Positions 26,002 through 35,396 of a stretch of DNA of 64,000 nucleotides are shown piece by piece. A model generated the notes under the pieces. The model saw nothing but the letters and a program-made list of their open reading frames with translations, was not told the origin of the DNA and ran no database searches. The first letter of the stretch is position 1. The number at the start of each line of letters is the position of its first letter. The translations under genes were made by a program, and so were the position numbers. The stretch comes from Sphingobium yanoikuyae (lineage in GTDB: Bacteria > Pseudomonadota > Alphaproteobacteria > Sphingomonadales > Sphingomonadaceae), in NCBI RefSeq assembly GCF_034424525.1, contig NZ_CP139979.1, positions 2,939,001 through 3,003,000 of the forward strand, given 5' to 3'.

Positions 26002-26195
26002 CCGCGCACGCCCCAGAGATTCATCCAGCTCTTCATCGCCTTCATGCCCGCCTCGCCGGCCTGATGCGCGGCCATGCCGGTCTGCACCTGCTTCTGCGCC
26101 GCCTCGACCATGTCGCGCGCGACTTCCACGCCCTGCATCTGCATGTCGATCATGCGCTTCTGCATTTCGAGGCCGACATTGAAGAGCTCGAACAT
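25998..26195 (-). CDS. Small helical protein between murC and murB
   Basis: A 65-residue predicted amphipathic helical protein rich in Met, Gln and Ala (FNVGLEMQKRMIDMQMQGVE, then VARDMVEAAQKQVQTGMAAH). It vaguely recalls phasin-like helices, but no family is recognised with certainty. The ATG at 26195 shares one base with the murC stop (TGATG), and its stop overlaps the murB start. That tight coupling on both sides argues it is a real gene. Confidence 0.7.
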   Translation of the reverse strand: MFELFNVGLEMQKRMIDMQMQGVEVARDMVEAAQKQVQTGMAAHQAGEAGMKAMKSWMNLWGVRG

Positions 26196-27622
26196 CAGGC
26201 GGTTTCCTTGACCTTGGCGGTGACCGCAGCGGACAGGCCCGCCGCCCATTTGGTGATGTCGCCGGCGCCCAGGCAGATGATCATGTCGTCAGCCTGGACA
26301 TCGGCGGCGATGACGCGGGCGAGATCGTCCGCATCGGCGACGGTGGCGGCGTTGCGATGGCCACGGCGCTTGAGCCCGGCGACCAGCGCCGCGCTGTCGA
26401 CATCCTCGATCGGCTGCTCGCCAGCGGTATAGACCGGGGCGGCATAGACGATGTCGGCATCGTTGAAGGCCTGCTGGAAATCATCCATCAGGTCGCGCAG
26501 GCGGGTGAAGCGATGCGGCTGGACCACGGCGATCACCCGGCCCTTCGCGCCCTCACGCGCAGCGGCGAGCACCGCCTTGATCTCGACCGGATGGTGGCCA
26601 TAATCGTCGATGACAGTGGCAATACCCGCGCCAGCGGGGATTTCGCCGACCTTGGTGAAGCGACGCTTCACGCCGCCGAACTTGGCAAAGCCGGTCTGGA
26701 TGGTCGCGTCATCAATGCCCATCTGCAGCGCCACGCCGATCGCCGCCATGGCGTTCAGCACATTGTGGCGGCCGGGCATGGGCAGTTCGATCCCCTCGAT
26801 GCGGCGGGTCGCGCCGTCGCGCTCGCGAATCTGGACGTCGAAGCGATTGCCGCCGGGCACCGGCTGGACATTCTCGCCGCGAATATCCGCCTGGGCGGAG
26901 AAGCCATAGGTGACGATACGGCGGTCCTGCACGCGCGGCAGGATGGCCTGAACCTCGGGATGGTCGAGGCAAAGCATCGCCGCGCCATAGAAAGGCACAT
27001 TTTCGACAAACTCGACAAAGGCGTCCTTCACCGCGTCGAACGAACCATAATGGTCGAGATGCTCGGGATCGATATTGGTCACGACCGCGATCGTGCCATC
27101 GAGGCGCAGGAAGCTGCCGTCGCTCTCATCGGCTTCCACGACCATCCAGTCGCTGTTGCCCAGGCGCGCGTTGGAGCCATAGCTGTTGATGATGCCGCCG
27201 TTGATGACGGTCGGATCGACCCCGCCCGCATCCAGCAGCGCCGCGACCATCGATGTGGTCGTGGTCTTGCCATGGGTGCCGGCGATGGCGACCGTGGATT
27301 TGAGGCGCATCAGTTCAGCCAGCATTTCCGCGCGGCGGATCACCGGCACGCGATTTTCCAGCGCCAGTTCGACTTCCGGATTGCCCCGCTTGATCGCGGT
27401 CGAGGTGACGACCACGGCGGCATCGCCCAGATTTTCGGCCTTGTGGCCGATCATCACCTTGATGCCCTTGGCGCGCAGCCCTTCGACGACATAGCCTTCG
27501 GCGACGTCGGATCCTTGAACCTTGTAACCCAGATTATGCATGACTTCGGCGATACCGGACATGCCGATGCCGCCAATGCCGATGAAATGGATCGTGCCGA
27601 TGTCGGTGCCGACACCCTTCAT
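26195..27622 (-). CDS. murC: UDP-N-acetylmuramate--L-alanine ligase
   Basis: A 475-residue Mur ligase that adds L-Ala to UDP-MurNAc. It has the N-terminal GIGGIGMSG nucleotide fold, the ATP loop [12 protein letters not shown] near residues 114-125 and the DDYGHHP motif in the C-terminal domain. The length is normal. A structured inverted repeat (27645-27732) fills the spacer that separates it from murG. Confidence 0.97.
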   Translation of the reverse strand: MKGVGTDIGTIHFIGIGGIGMSGIAEVMHNLGYKVQGSDVAEGYVVEGLRAKGIKVMIGHKAENLGDAAVVVTSTAIKRGNPEVELALENRVPVIRRAEMLAELMRLKSTVAIAGTHGKTTTTSMVAALLDAGGVDPTVINGGIINSYGSNARLGNSDWMVVEADESDGSFLRLDGTIAVVTNIDPEHLDHYGSFDAVKDAFVEFVENVPFYGAAMLCLDHPEVQAILPRVQDRRIVTYGFSAQADIRGENVQPVPGGNRFDVQIRERDGATRRIEGIELPMPGRHNVLNAMAAIGVALQMGIDDATIQTGFAKFGGVKRRFTKVGEIPAGAGIATVIDDYGHHPVEIKAVLAAAREGAKGRVIAVVQPHRFTRLRDLMDDFQQAFNDADIVYAAPVYTAGEQPIEDVDSAALVAGLKRRGHRNAATVADADDLARVIAADVQADDMIICLGAGDITKWAAGLSAAVTAKVKETA

Positions 27623-27644
27623 GCGTTTAACTCCGAAACAACAC

Positions 27645-27732
27645 CGTCATCCCAGCGAAGGCTGGGATCTCTCTTTTCTTCAAGAGCGACGGAGACAGAA
27701 AAAGTGAGATGCCAGCCTTCGCTGGCATGACG
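27645..27732. repeat. Cruciform-like double palindrome between murG and murC
   Basis: Two 27-base arms (27645-27671 and 27706-27732) are inverted with two mismatches. Each arm is itself a hairpin (cccagcgaaggctggg and gccagccttcgctggc). The two mismatches are compensated within each arm. The 124-base murG-murC gap is the largest break in the dcw cluster. Confidence 0.88.
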
Positions 27733-27746
27733 AAAGAGGGATGCCA

Positions 27747-28913
27747 TCAGGCCGGCACCCCCTGCAAATTGAGCGTGGTCGGCGTGGGGCCGACGCGAAG
27801 CGGGTCATTCATGATCGGCGCGGGGCCGATGCTTTCGAGCAGGTCTGCCATGTCGCGCGCCGCATCCGGGCGGCCACAGGCACGGGCGCGCTTGGCGGCA
27901 TTTTGCAGGGCGCCGGGTTCCAGCGCCATCTTCTGCATCTGCTTGGCCAGTTCCACCGCGGTGAAGCGCGACTGGGGGATGGTGCGAGCGCCGCCAGCCT
28001 CGGTCATCTCGCGCGCATTGGCGGTCTGATGATCGTCCATGGCACTGGGCAGCGGCACCAATATGGCGGGGCGGCCGGCACAGGTCAGCTCGGCCAGGGT
28101 CGATGCCCCTGCCCGCGCGATCATCAGATGCGACCAGCCGAGCTTTTCGGGCACGTCGTTGAAATAGGTGGCGAGATCGGCCGGGATTTCCATCTCGGCA
28201 TAGGTGGCGCGGACGCGCTCGATATCCTCGGCACGGCACTGCTGCGTCACCTGAAGGCGGCGGCGCAGCGCGATCGGCAGCATCGACAGCCCTTCGGGCA
28301 CGACGCTCGACAGGATGCTTGCCCCCTGGCTGCCGCCGATCACCAGCACGCGGAACACGCTCTCGTCAGTCAGCGCGGGAAATTCCTCATCGCGCAGCGC
28401 CTTCACTTCCTCGCGCACCGGATTGCCGACCAGATGCACCTTGCCGGCATATTTGTCCTTCAGGCGCTCGACCACCGGATAGGCGGTGGCGATCGCGTCG
28501 ACCCGGCCGGCGAGCAGGCGGTTGACCCGGCCCAGCACCGCATTCTGCTCATGGATCGCGGTCGGGATGCCGTCGGCCAGCGCGCCCAGCAGCGCGGGCA
28601 TGGCGGGATAACCGCCAAAGCCGACCACGGCGGTCGGCTTGAACGTGTCGTTGAGACGGCGAGCCATCGCACGGCCGGCCAGGATCGCCTTCAGGGCGCC
28701 GGGCCAGCTCGCCGGATTCTTGGTCATGCGGCCCGCCGGCATGACATGGACCTGCGCCTTATCGAAGATGCCGGGGATCTTGGCGCCGCGCTCATCGGTG
28801 ACGAGGGCGACATGATGGCCGCGCGCCATCAGTTCCTCTGCCACCGCATGCGCGGGAATCATATGACCACCCGTCCCGCCGGCGGCGAGGACGAAGTGAC
28901 GGGAAATGCTCAT
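27747..28913 (-). CDS. murG: UDP-N-acetylglucosamine--N-acetylmuramyl-(pentapeptide) pyrophosphoryl-undecaprenol GlcNAc transferase
   Basis: A GT28 glycosyltransferase of 388 residues that makes lipid II from lipid I at the cytoplasmic face of the membrane. The N-terminal GGTGGH loop is at about residues 12-17, and GFGGYPAMP and the C-terminal donor site (RAGASTLAEL) are present. The ATG at 28913 overlaps the ftsW stop as ATGA. The C-terminus extends slightly beyond typical length. Confidence 0.97.
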   Translation of the reverse strand: MSISRHFVLAAGGTGGHMIPAHAVAEELMARGHHVALVTDERGAKIPGIFDKAQVHVMPAGRMTKNPASWPGALKAILAGRAMARRLNDTFKPTAVVGFGGYPAMPALLGALADGIPTAIHEQNAVLGRVNRLLAGRVDAIATAYPVVERLKDKYAGKVHLVGNPVREEVKALRDEEFPALTDESVFRVLVIGGSQGASILSSVVPEGLSMLPIALRRRLQVTQQCRAEDIERVRATYAEMEIPADLATYFNDVPEKLGWSHLMIARAGASTLAELTCAGRPAILVPLPSAMDDHQTANAREMTEAGGARTIPQSRFTAVELAKQMQKMALEPGALQNAAKRARACGRPDAARDMADLLESIGPAPIMNDPLRVGPTPTTLNLQGVPA

Positions 28914-30136
28914 CGACCACTCCATTTGACGACCGTGTGCCGACCCATGAAGGGGTTGCGCCGCGTGAATGCGAGCAGCAGGCCGACGCCGATACAAAGC
29001 GCGAGCATAGAGGAGCCACCGTAGCTGATAAAGGGCAGCGTCATGCCCTTTGACGGAAAAATCTGCGCATTGACGCCCATATTGATGATCGCCTGCAGCC
29101 CGAACTGGGTGGTGAGGCCGGCGGCGGCGAGGATGGTGAAATTATCCTCTTCGTCCAGCAGGCGCAGCAGCACGCGCACGACGATCGCCAGATAGACGCA
29201 GGCGATGGCGATGCAGGCGAGCAGGCCGAACTCCTCCCCGATCACCGAGAAGATATAGTCGGTATGGGCTTCGGGCAGGCGGAACTTGTTCTGGCCGCCG
29301 CCCGGCCCGACGCCGGTGAAGCCGCCATGGGTGATGGTGCGGAAGGCCAGGTCCGTCTGGTCCGGGCCGGTATCCATCTGAACACCAATGCCCAGGAAGT
29401 CGTTGATGCGCTGCCGGCCATTTTCATAGAACATGTAGACCGCGACCAGCCCCGCCAGCGCCAGCCCGCCCAGCATGGCGATCCAGCGCATTTCGAGGCC
29501 CGATAGCATCAGCAGCACGCCCCAGCAGGCCAGGAAGATGACCGTCTGGCCAAAGTCCGGCTGCTTCATCAGGATCGCGGCGATCAGCAGCGTCATCGCG
29601 CCGGTGAGCGGCATCACCGGCAGGCTCTGGTCCTTGGCGCGCAGCGACAGCAGCCAGGCCAGCGTCACGACATAGACGGGCTTCAGAAATTCCGAGGGCT
29701 GGAAGCGGAAGCCCGGCAGGTCGATCCAGCGCTTGGCGCCGTTCACGGTAGAACCCAGCAGCGGCACGAACAGCAGCATCAGGAAGAAGAAGACGGCCAG
29801 GAAGATCGCCAGCCGGCGCGCCTGCGGCCGCGGCAGCATGGAGATGACCAGCATGATCGGCAGGCCGATGAACACCCACATCAGCTGGCGATAGAAATAG
29901 ATCAGCGGATTGACCGCCACCTGCGCGGTCGAGCGGTCGATCGCGGCCACCGGCGATGCAGCGGCCACGGCGACCAGCCCGATCGCCATCAACGCGACGA
30001 TCAGCGACAGCAGCACCCGGTCGATTTCCCAGAACCAGATAGCCAGCGCGGTACGCTCGCGCGGCACGGTGCGGGTCTTGAAGCCCTTCACCAGTTCGCC
30101 CGCCCTGAACATGCCCTTACGTCCCTCGCTATCCAT
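28910..30136 (-). CDS. ftsW: Lipid II polymerase (peptidoglycan glycosyltransferase) FtsW
   Basis: A 408-residue SEDS-family membrane protein with about ten transmembrane segments. It polymerises lipid II at the septum together with FtsI. Characteristic segments are RWIDLPGFRFQPSEFLK, the EAHTDYIFSVIGEEFGLLA loop and the C-terminal LPFISYGGSSM. The start at 30136 gives a basic N-terminal tail. Confidence 0.96.
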   Translation of the reverse strand: MDSEGRKGMFRAGELVKGFKTRTVPRERTALAIWFWEIDRVLLSLIVALMAIGLVAVAAASPVAAIDRSTAQVAVNPLIYFYRQLMWVFIGLPIMLVISMLPRPQARRLAIFLAVFFFLMLLFVPLLGSTVNGAKRWIDLPGFRFQPSEFLKPVYVVTLAWLLSLRAKDQSLPVMPLTGAMTLLIAAILMKQPDFGQTVIFLACWGVLLMLSGLEMRWIAMLGGLALAGLVAVYMFYENGRQRINDFLGIGVQMDTGPDQTDLAFRTITHGGFTGVGPGGGQNKFRLPEAHTDYIFSVIGEEFGLLACIAIACVYLAIVVRVLLRLLDEEDNFTILAAAGLTTQFGLQAIINMGVNAQIFPSKGMTLPFISYGGSSMLALCIGVGLLLAFTRRNPFMGRHTVVKWSGR

Positions 30137-30174
30137 CCCGTTGCCCCCGATCGCCCTGCCTATTCCAGTGCGTT

Positions 30175-31488
30175 CTATTCCAGCGCGTTCACGGCCGCGG
30201 CAAAGGCATCGCCGCGCGCCTCGAAATCCCGGAACTGGTCGAAACTGGCGCAGGCCGGCGACAGCAGCACGACATCGCCCGGCTGGGCGATCCGCGCGGC
30301 GCGACGGACGGCGGCGCTCAGCATCTCGCTGTCATCGACCGCCATGTGCGGCCGCAACAGGTCGGCAAACATGTGGCCCGCCTCACCGATGGTGTAGGCA
30401 TGGGCGATATTGCCATAATAAGGCGCGCATTCGTCCAGATTGTCGGACTTGGCGACGCCGCCCAAAATCCAGTGGATGCGCGGCTTGCCATCCCTGGCCG
30501 GCCAGGCGCCCAGCGCCGGCGCGGTCGAGGCGGCATTGGTCGCCTTGCTGTCATTGACATAGAGCACGCCATTATGCGTGCCCACCGCCTGCATCCGGTG
30601 CGGCAGGCTGGCATAGCTGGCGAGCGCGGCCATGATGGTTGCGTCGTCGATGCCCAATGCCCGGCCGACCGCGATCGCGACGGCGGCATTCTGGGCATTG
30701 TGCGGCCCCTGCAGCGACGGCCACCCAAGCTGAGCGTCCGGATCGATATCGGCGGCCTTCACTTCGCGCAACTGCGCCGGGGCCGATGCGGCAATGCCGC
30801 GGCTCGGCTCATCCTCGGTCGCGATGACCGCGACATGGTCGGCCGACTGCATCGCGAACAGCCGCGCCTTCGACGCGACATAGCCGGCAAAGCCATTGTA
30901 GCGATCGAGATGGTCGGGCGTGATGTTGAGCAGCACGGCAACATCGCAGTCGAGGCTATGGGTCAGGTCGATCTGATAGCTCGACAATTCCAGCACATAG
31001 ACGCCCATGCCGTGCAGGTTCGGCTCCAGCGGTTCCTGGCCCAGGATCGGCAAGCCGATATTGCCGCCCATCCGTGCCGGGAAGCCAGCTTGCTCGATGA
31101 TGTGATGGATCAGCGCCGTGGTGGTCGACTTACCGTTGGTACCGGTGATGCCGACGACCTTGTGCGGAGGCAGCGTCGGCCGGGCGAGCGCGAACAGTTC
31201 GATGTCGCCGATGATCGGCACGCCGGCGATCTTTGCCCGCATCGCGATCGGATGCTTGTTGAGCGGCACGCCCGGCGACACGACGATGCCGTCGAAGCCG
31301 GCAAGGTCGATCTCCATCGGATCGCCCAGTTCCGCCTTGTCGGCGACGGCCGCCCGCGCTTCCTCGCGACTGTCCCAGGCGACGACGCGCGCGCCGCTGG
31401 CGACGAGCGTGTCGACCGTGGCCAGCCCCGAACGGGCCAGCCCCAATACGGCGTAGGTCTTCCCCTTGAAGGCCTGCGAAACGATCAT
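30175..31488 (-). CDS. murD: UDP-N-acetylmuramoylalanine--D-glutamate ligase
   Basis: A 437-residue Mur ligase that adds D-Glu. The N-terminal GLARSGLAT segment, the ATP loop GITGTNGKSTTTALI near residues 111-125 and the NDSKATN motif of the C-terminal half identify it. It starts four bases after mraY ends. Confidence 0.96.
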   Translation of the reverse strand: MIVSQAFKGKTYAVLGLARSGLATVDTLVASGARVVAWDSREEARAAVADKAELGDPMEIDLAGFDGIVVSPGVPLNKHPIAMRAKIAGVPIIGDIELFALARPTLPPHKVVGITGTNGKSTTTALIHHIIEQAGFPARMGGNIGLPILGQEPLEPNLHGMGVYVLELSSYQIDLTHSLDCDVAVLLNITPDHLDRYNGFAGYVASKARLFAMQSADHVAVIATEDEPSRGIAASAPAQLREVKAADIDPDAQLGWPSLQGPHNAQNAAVAIAVGRALGIDDATIMAALASYASLPHRMQAVGTHNGVLYVNDSKATNAASTAPALGAWPARDGKPRIHWILGGVAKSDNLDECAPYYGNIAHAYTIGEAGHMFADLLRPHMAVDDSEMLSAAVRRAARIAQPGDVVLLSPACASFDQFRDFEARGDAFAAAVNALE

Positions 31489-31492
31489 CCGC

Positions 31493-32566
31493 TTACCTCA
31501 GCTTCAGCGTGGCAAGGCCGGCGAGCGCCAGCACGAAGGAGATGATCCAGAAGCGGATCACCACGGTCGGTTCGGCCCAGCCAAGCTGTTCGAAATGATG
31601 GTGGATCGGCGCCATCTTGAACACGCGCTTGCCGGTCCGCTTGTAGAAGAAGACCTGGATGATGACCGACAGCGCCTCGACCACGAACAGGCCGCCGACG
31701 ACGCCCAGAACGATTTCATGATGGGCGGTGACGGCGATCACGCCGATCGTGCCACCCAGCGCGAGCGAACCCGTGTCGCCCATGAAGACGGCGGCAGGCG
31801 GTGCGTTGAACCAGAGGAAGGCAAGGCCCGCGCCGATGATCGCGCCGCATAATATGGTCAGGTTGCCCGCGCCCGGCACATGCGGGATGCCCAGATAGGT
31901 GGCGAAGTCCGCGCGGCCGACCAGATAGACGATCGCCATGAACGCCATGCAGGCGATGATGACCGGCATGGTGGCCAGGCCGTCGAGCCCGTCGGTCAGG
32001 TTCACCGCATTGCCGAACGCGACGATGACGAAGGCGGCGAACAGGAAATAGAAAGGCCCAAGCTCGATCGCAGGCCCATTGTAGAAGGGCACGTAGAGTG
32101 CGGTGTTGCCATGCTGGTTGACGATCATCCAGGCGGCGAAACCGGCGATCAGGAACTCGAAGGCCAGGCGCATCTTGGCCGACAGCCCCTTGTGGCTGGC
32201 CTTGGTCACCTTGTCATAATCGTCGAGGAAGCCGATCGCGCCGAAGCCCAGCGTCACGAACAGGCAGGCCCAGACATAGGTGGAGGACAAGTCCATCCAC
32301 AGCAGCACCGATATGACCATGGAGGTCAGGATCATCAGGCCGCCCATGGTCGGCGTGCCGCGCTTGGCCAGATGGCTCTGCGGCCCGTCGCTGCGGATCG
32401 GCTGCCCCTTGCCCTGGCGCACGCGCAGCCAGCCGATGAACTTGGGGCCGATGACGAGGCCGATGATCAGCGCGGTCGCGATCGCCGCGCCCGCCCGGAA
32501 GGACAGGTAGCGGATGAGGTTGAAGGCCCCCGCAAAATCCAGGGTCTGGGCAAGCCAGTAGAGCAT
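31493..32566 (-). CDS. mraY: Phospho-N-acetylmuramoyl-pentapeptide-transferase
   Basis: A 357-residue polytopic membrane enzyme that moves phospho-MurNAc-pentapeptide to undecaprenyl phosphate, making lipid I. The aspartate motif FLDDYDKV, the [10 protein letters not shown] motif and the C-terminal PIHHHFE motif are all visible. It shares one base with the murF stop. Confidence 0.97.
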   Translation of the reverse strand: MLYWLAQTLDFAGAFNLIRYLSFRAGAAIATALIIGLVIGPKFIGWLRVRQGKGQPIRSDGPQSHLAKRGTPTMGGLMILTSMVISVLLWMDLSSTYVWACLFVTLGFGAIGFLDDYDKVTKASHKGLSAKMRLAFEFLIAGFAAWMIVNQHGNTALYVPFYNGPAIELGPFYFLFAAFVIVAFGNAVNLTDGLDGLATMPVIIACMAFMAIVYLVGRADFATYLGIPHVPGAGNLTILCGAIIGAGLAFLWFNAPPAAVFMGDTGSLALGGTIGVIAVTAHHEIVLGVVGGLFVVEALSVIIQVFFYKRTGKRVFKMAPIHHHFEQLGWAEPTVVIRFWIISFVLALAGLATLKLR

Positions 32567-33957
32567 CAGTCTTTATCTCCGTCGCGGGCGGCATCGCCAA
32601 GGGCGGCGACCAGGCGGGACAGCCCGATGCCATTGGAGCCCTTGACCAGGATCGCGTCACCCGCACGCATTTCCTTGTTGATCAGATCAGTGGCCGACGC
32701 GGCGTCCGGCACATGGTCGAAGGCGACGAGGCCACCAAGGGCGTCGGCCAGCGGCGCCATCTCCTCGCCCACCAATATCGCATAGTCGACGCCATTCTCG
32801 CTCAACGGTTGCGAGAGTGCGGCGTGCAGTTCGGTACTGCGGCTGCCCAGTTCGCGCATGCCGCCCAGCACGGCGATGCGGCGGTCCGCCTGCTCACGCC
32901 CCAATTGCTTGAGCGTCGCCGCCATGCTCAACGGGTTGGCGTTATAGCTTTCGTCGATCAGCAGCGCTTCGCCACCCGCCACTGGCAGGATGCGGCGCGC
33001 GCCGCGTCCGGGCAGGCCCGGCATTTCCGCGAGCGCAAGGCCCGCCGCGGCCAGATCGCCGCCCAGCGCCTCGACCGCGGCCAGCACGGCGAGCGAATTG
33101 GACACCCAATGGTCGCCCGGCGCGCCGACGGTGAAGCACAGTTCCACCCCCGGCAGCGCAGCGGTCACCAGCGTGCCACCGCCCGGTGCCGGCACGGTAT
33201 CGCGCACGAAAATATCCGCCTCCGGGCTGAAGCCGAAGGTCAGGATATGATCGGCATGGCGCTCCGCCTTGCCATAGAGGGTCGCGACATGCGGGCTGTC
33301 ATAGGGAATGACAGCGGTGCCGCCCGGCTCCAGACCTTCAAAAATCTCGGCCTTGGCTTCGGCGATCTTTTCCTCGGTCCCGAAAAATTCGATATGGGCC
33401 GGCGCGATGGCGGTGACGATCGCCACGTTCGGGCGCACCTGCCGCGTCAGCGCAGCCAGTTCGCCGGCATGGTTCATGCCCATTTCGAACACGCCATAGG
33501 CCGCATCGCGCGGCATCCGCGCCAGGCTCAGCGGCACGCCGACATGGTTGTTATAGCTTTTGACCGACCGATGAACGCCGCCCGGACAGGCCCGTTCAAG
33601 GGCATGGAACAGCGCTTCCTTGGTGCCGGTCTTGCCGACCGACCCGGTCACGCCGATGATCTTCGCGTTGCTGCGCTTGCGCGATGCGCGGCCAAGCGCT
33701 TCCAGCGCGGCGGCACTGTCGGCCACCAGCACATGGGGATAATCGACAGGTTCGCTGACGATTGCGCCGGCCGCGCCCTGGGCAAAGGCCTTGTCGACGA
33801 ATTTGTGGCCGTCGGTCGTTTCGCCCTTCATCGCGACGAACAGGTCGCCCGCGCCCACCTCGCGACTGTCGAAGGCAACGCCAGAAACGGCGAACGGCGC
33901 CGACACGGCGCCGCCCGTAGCGTCTGCGATCTCGGCCGAGGTCCAGAGATCGCTCAC
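32566..33957 (-). CDS. murF: UDP-N-acetylmuramoyl-tripeptide--D-alanyl-D-alanine ligase
   Basis: A Mur ligase of 463 residues that adds D-Ala-D-Ala. The ATP loop is [15 protein letters not shown], and [11 protein letters not shown] is the C-terminal signature. The GTG at 33957 overlaps the murE stop as GTGA, which I favour; an ATG nine bases upstream gives 466 residues. It lies directly ahead of mraY. Confidence 0.96.
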   Translation of the reverse strand: MSDLWTSAEIADATGGAVSAPFAVSGVAFDSREVGAGDLFVAMKGETTDGHKFVDKAFAQGAAGAIVSEPVDYPHVLVADSAAALEALGRASRKRSNAKIIGVTGSVGKTGTKEALFHALERACPGGVHRSVKSYNNHVGVPLSLARMPRDAAYGVFEMGMNHAGELAALTRQVRPNVAIVTAIAPAHIEFFGTEEKIAEAKAEIFEGLEPGGTAVIPYDSPHVATLYGKAERHADHILTFGFSPEADIFVRDTVPAPGGGTLVTAALPGVELCFTVGAPGDHWVSNSLAVLAAVEALGGDLAAAGLALAEMPGLPGRGARRILPVAGGEALLIDESYNANPLSMAATLKQLGREQADRRIAVLGGMRELGSRSTELHAALSQPLSENGVDYAILVGEEMAPLADALGGLVAFDHVPDAASATDLINKEMRAGDAILVKGSNGIGLSRLVAALGDAARDGDKD

Positions 33958-35396
33958 CCCGCGCACTCCCGTGCCACGGTGACATCGTCAAAGGGTAGCA
34001 CCCGGTCGCCGATGATCTGGCCCTGCTCATGCCCCTTGCCGGCGAGCAGGACGATATCGTCGCCCCCCGCCTGACCGATGGCGGCGGCGATCGCCGCGCG
34101 GCGACCGCCAATTTCCTCCGCCCCCGGTGCGCCCGCCATCACGGCGGCGCGGATCGCGGAGGGTTCTTCCGAACGGGGATTATCGTCGGTCACGATGACA
34201 TGGTCTGCCAGATCGGCGGCAATCTTGCCCATCAGCGGGCGCTTGCCCGCATCGCGATCACCGCCCGCGCCGAACAGCGCGATCAGCTTGCCCCTGGTAT
34301 GGGGACGCAGTGCCTCGATCGCGGCGCGCAGGCCGTCGGGCGTATGAGCATAGTCGACATAGACGGGGGCGCCCGCCTTGCTGATGACCGCGCGTTCCAG
34401 ACGGCCGCGCACCGGCTGGACCCGGCCCAGCAATTCCAGCACCTTGGCGGTATCGCCGCCGGTCGCGATGACCAGACCGGCCGCCGTCAGCGCATTGGCC
34501 GCCTGATAGGCGCCGATCAGCGGCAGATTGACCTTGTAGAGCTTGCCATCGGCTTCGATCTCCAGCGTCTGGCCCAACTGGGTCGGGGTGCGGTTGGCAA
34601 GACGCAATGCCTGCCCCTGCACCCCGACGCTCAGCACACGAAGCCCCCGCTTCGTAGCCCGCTGGATCGCCTTGTCCGACCATTCATCGTCGGCCCAGAT
34701 GACGGCCGCACCGCCGTCGCCCACGACTTCGTCGAACAGGCGCATCTTGGCGTCGAAATAGCTGTCCATGTCGCCATGATAATCGAGATGATCGCGCGAC
34801 AGGTTGGTGAAGGCGCCGGCCGCAACCGGCAGGCCTTCGGTGCGATACTGGTCGAGGCCATGGCTCGACGCCTCGAACGCGGCATGGGTGATGCCCTCGC
34901 GCTTGAGGCCCGACATGTTGGCGAGGAAGGTGACGATGTCCGGCGTGGTAAGGCCGGTCGACACCTGATCGACCGAGGTGGTGACGCCCAGCGTCCCGAT
35001 CGAGGCCGACTTGTGGCCCAGCATGCGCCACAGCTGGCGCGCCAGTTCGACCGTGCTGGTCTTGCCATTGGTGCCGGTGACGGCGACGGTCACATCAGGG
35101 AAAGGCGCGAAATAGCGCGCGGCCAGTTGCGCGAACAGGCGGCGGGGATTGGCGTCGGCGATATGCACCGCGCCGTCGACCTTCGCCTCCGGCCGGGCGA
35201 CGATCGCGACCGCTCCCGCCTTCACCGCGTCGGCAATAAAATCCTCGCCATTGACGCGCAGGCCCTGAAAGGCACCGAAGATGGTGCCCGGCGCAACCTT
35301 GCGATTGTCGATGGCAAAACCCGTCACGGACGTGTCGAGGCCGGTGTTGCCACCGACCTCGACGCCCAGCTCCTCGATTAGCGACCCGAGGCGCAT
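33954..35396 (-). CDS. murE: UDP-N-acetylmuramoyl-L-alanyl-D-glutamate--2,6-diaminopimelate ligase
   Basis: A 480-residue Mur ligase. The ATP loop is VTGTNGKTSTVELARQ. The DNPRSEEP motif near the C-terminus marks specificity for meso-diaminopimelate, as in Gram-negative peptidoglycan. The ATG at 35396 shares its first base with the ftsI stop codon (TGATG). Confidence 0.97.
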   Translation of the reverse strand: MRLGSLIEELGVEVGGNTGLDTSVTGFAIDNRKVAPGTIFGAFQGLRVNGEDFIADAVKAGAVAIVARPEAKVDGAVHIADANPRRLFAQLAARYFAPFPDVTVAVTGTNGKTSTVELARQLWRMLGHKSASIGTLGVTTSVDQVSTGLTTPDIVTFLANMSGLKREGITHAAFEASSHGLDQYRTEGLPVAAGAFTNLSRDHLDYHGDMDSYFDAKMRLFDEVVGDGGAAVIWADDEWSDKAIQRATKRGLRVLSVGVQGQALRLANRTPTQLGQTLEIEADGKLYKVNLPLIGAYQAANALTAAGLVIATGGDTAKVLELLGRVQPVRGRLERAVISKAGAPVYVDYAHTPDGLRAAIEALRPHTRGKLIALFGAGGDRDAGKRPLMGKIAADLADHVIVTDDNPRSEEPSAIRAAVMAGAPGAEEIGGRRAAIAAAIGQAGGDDIVLLAGKGHEQGQIIGDRVLPFDDVTVARECAG

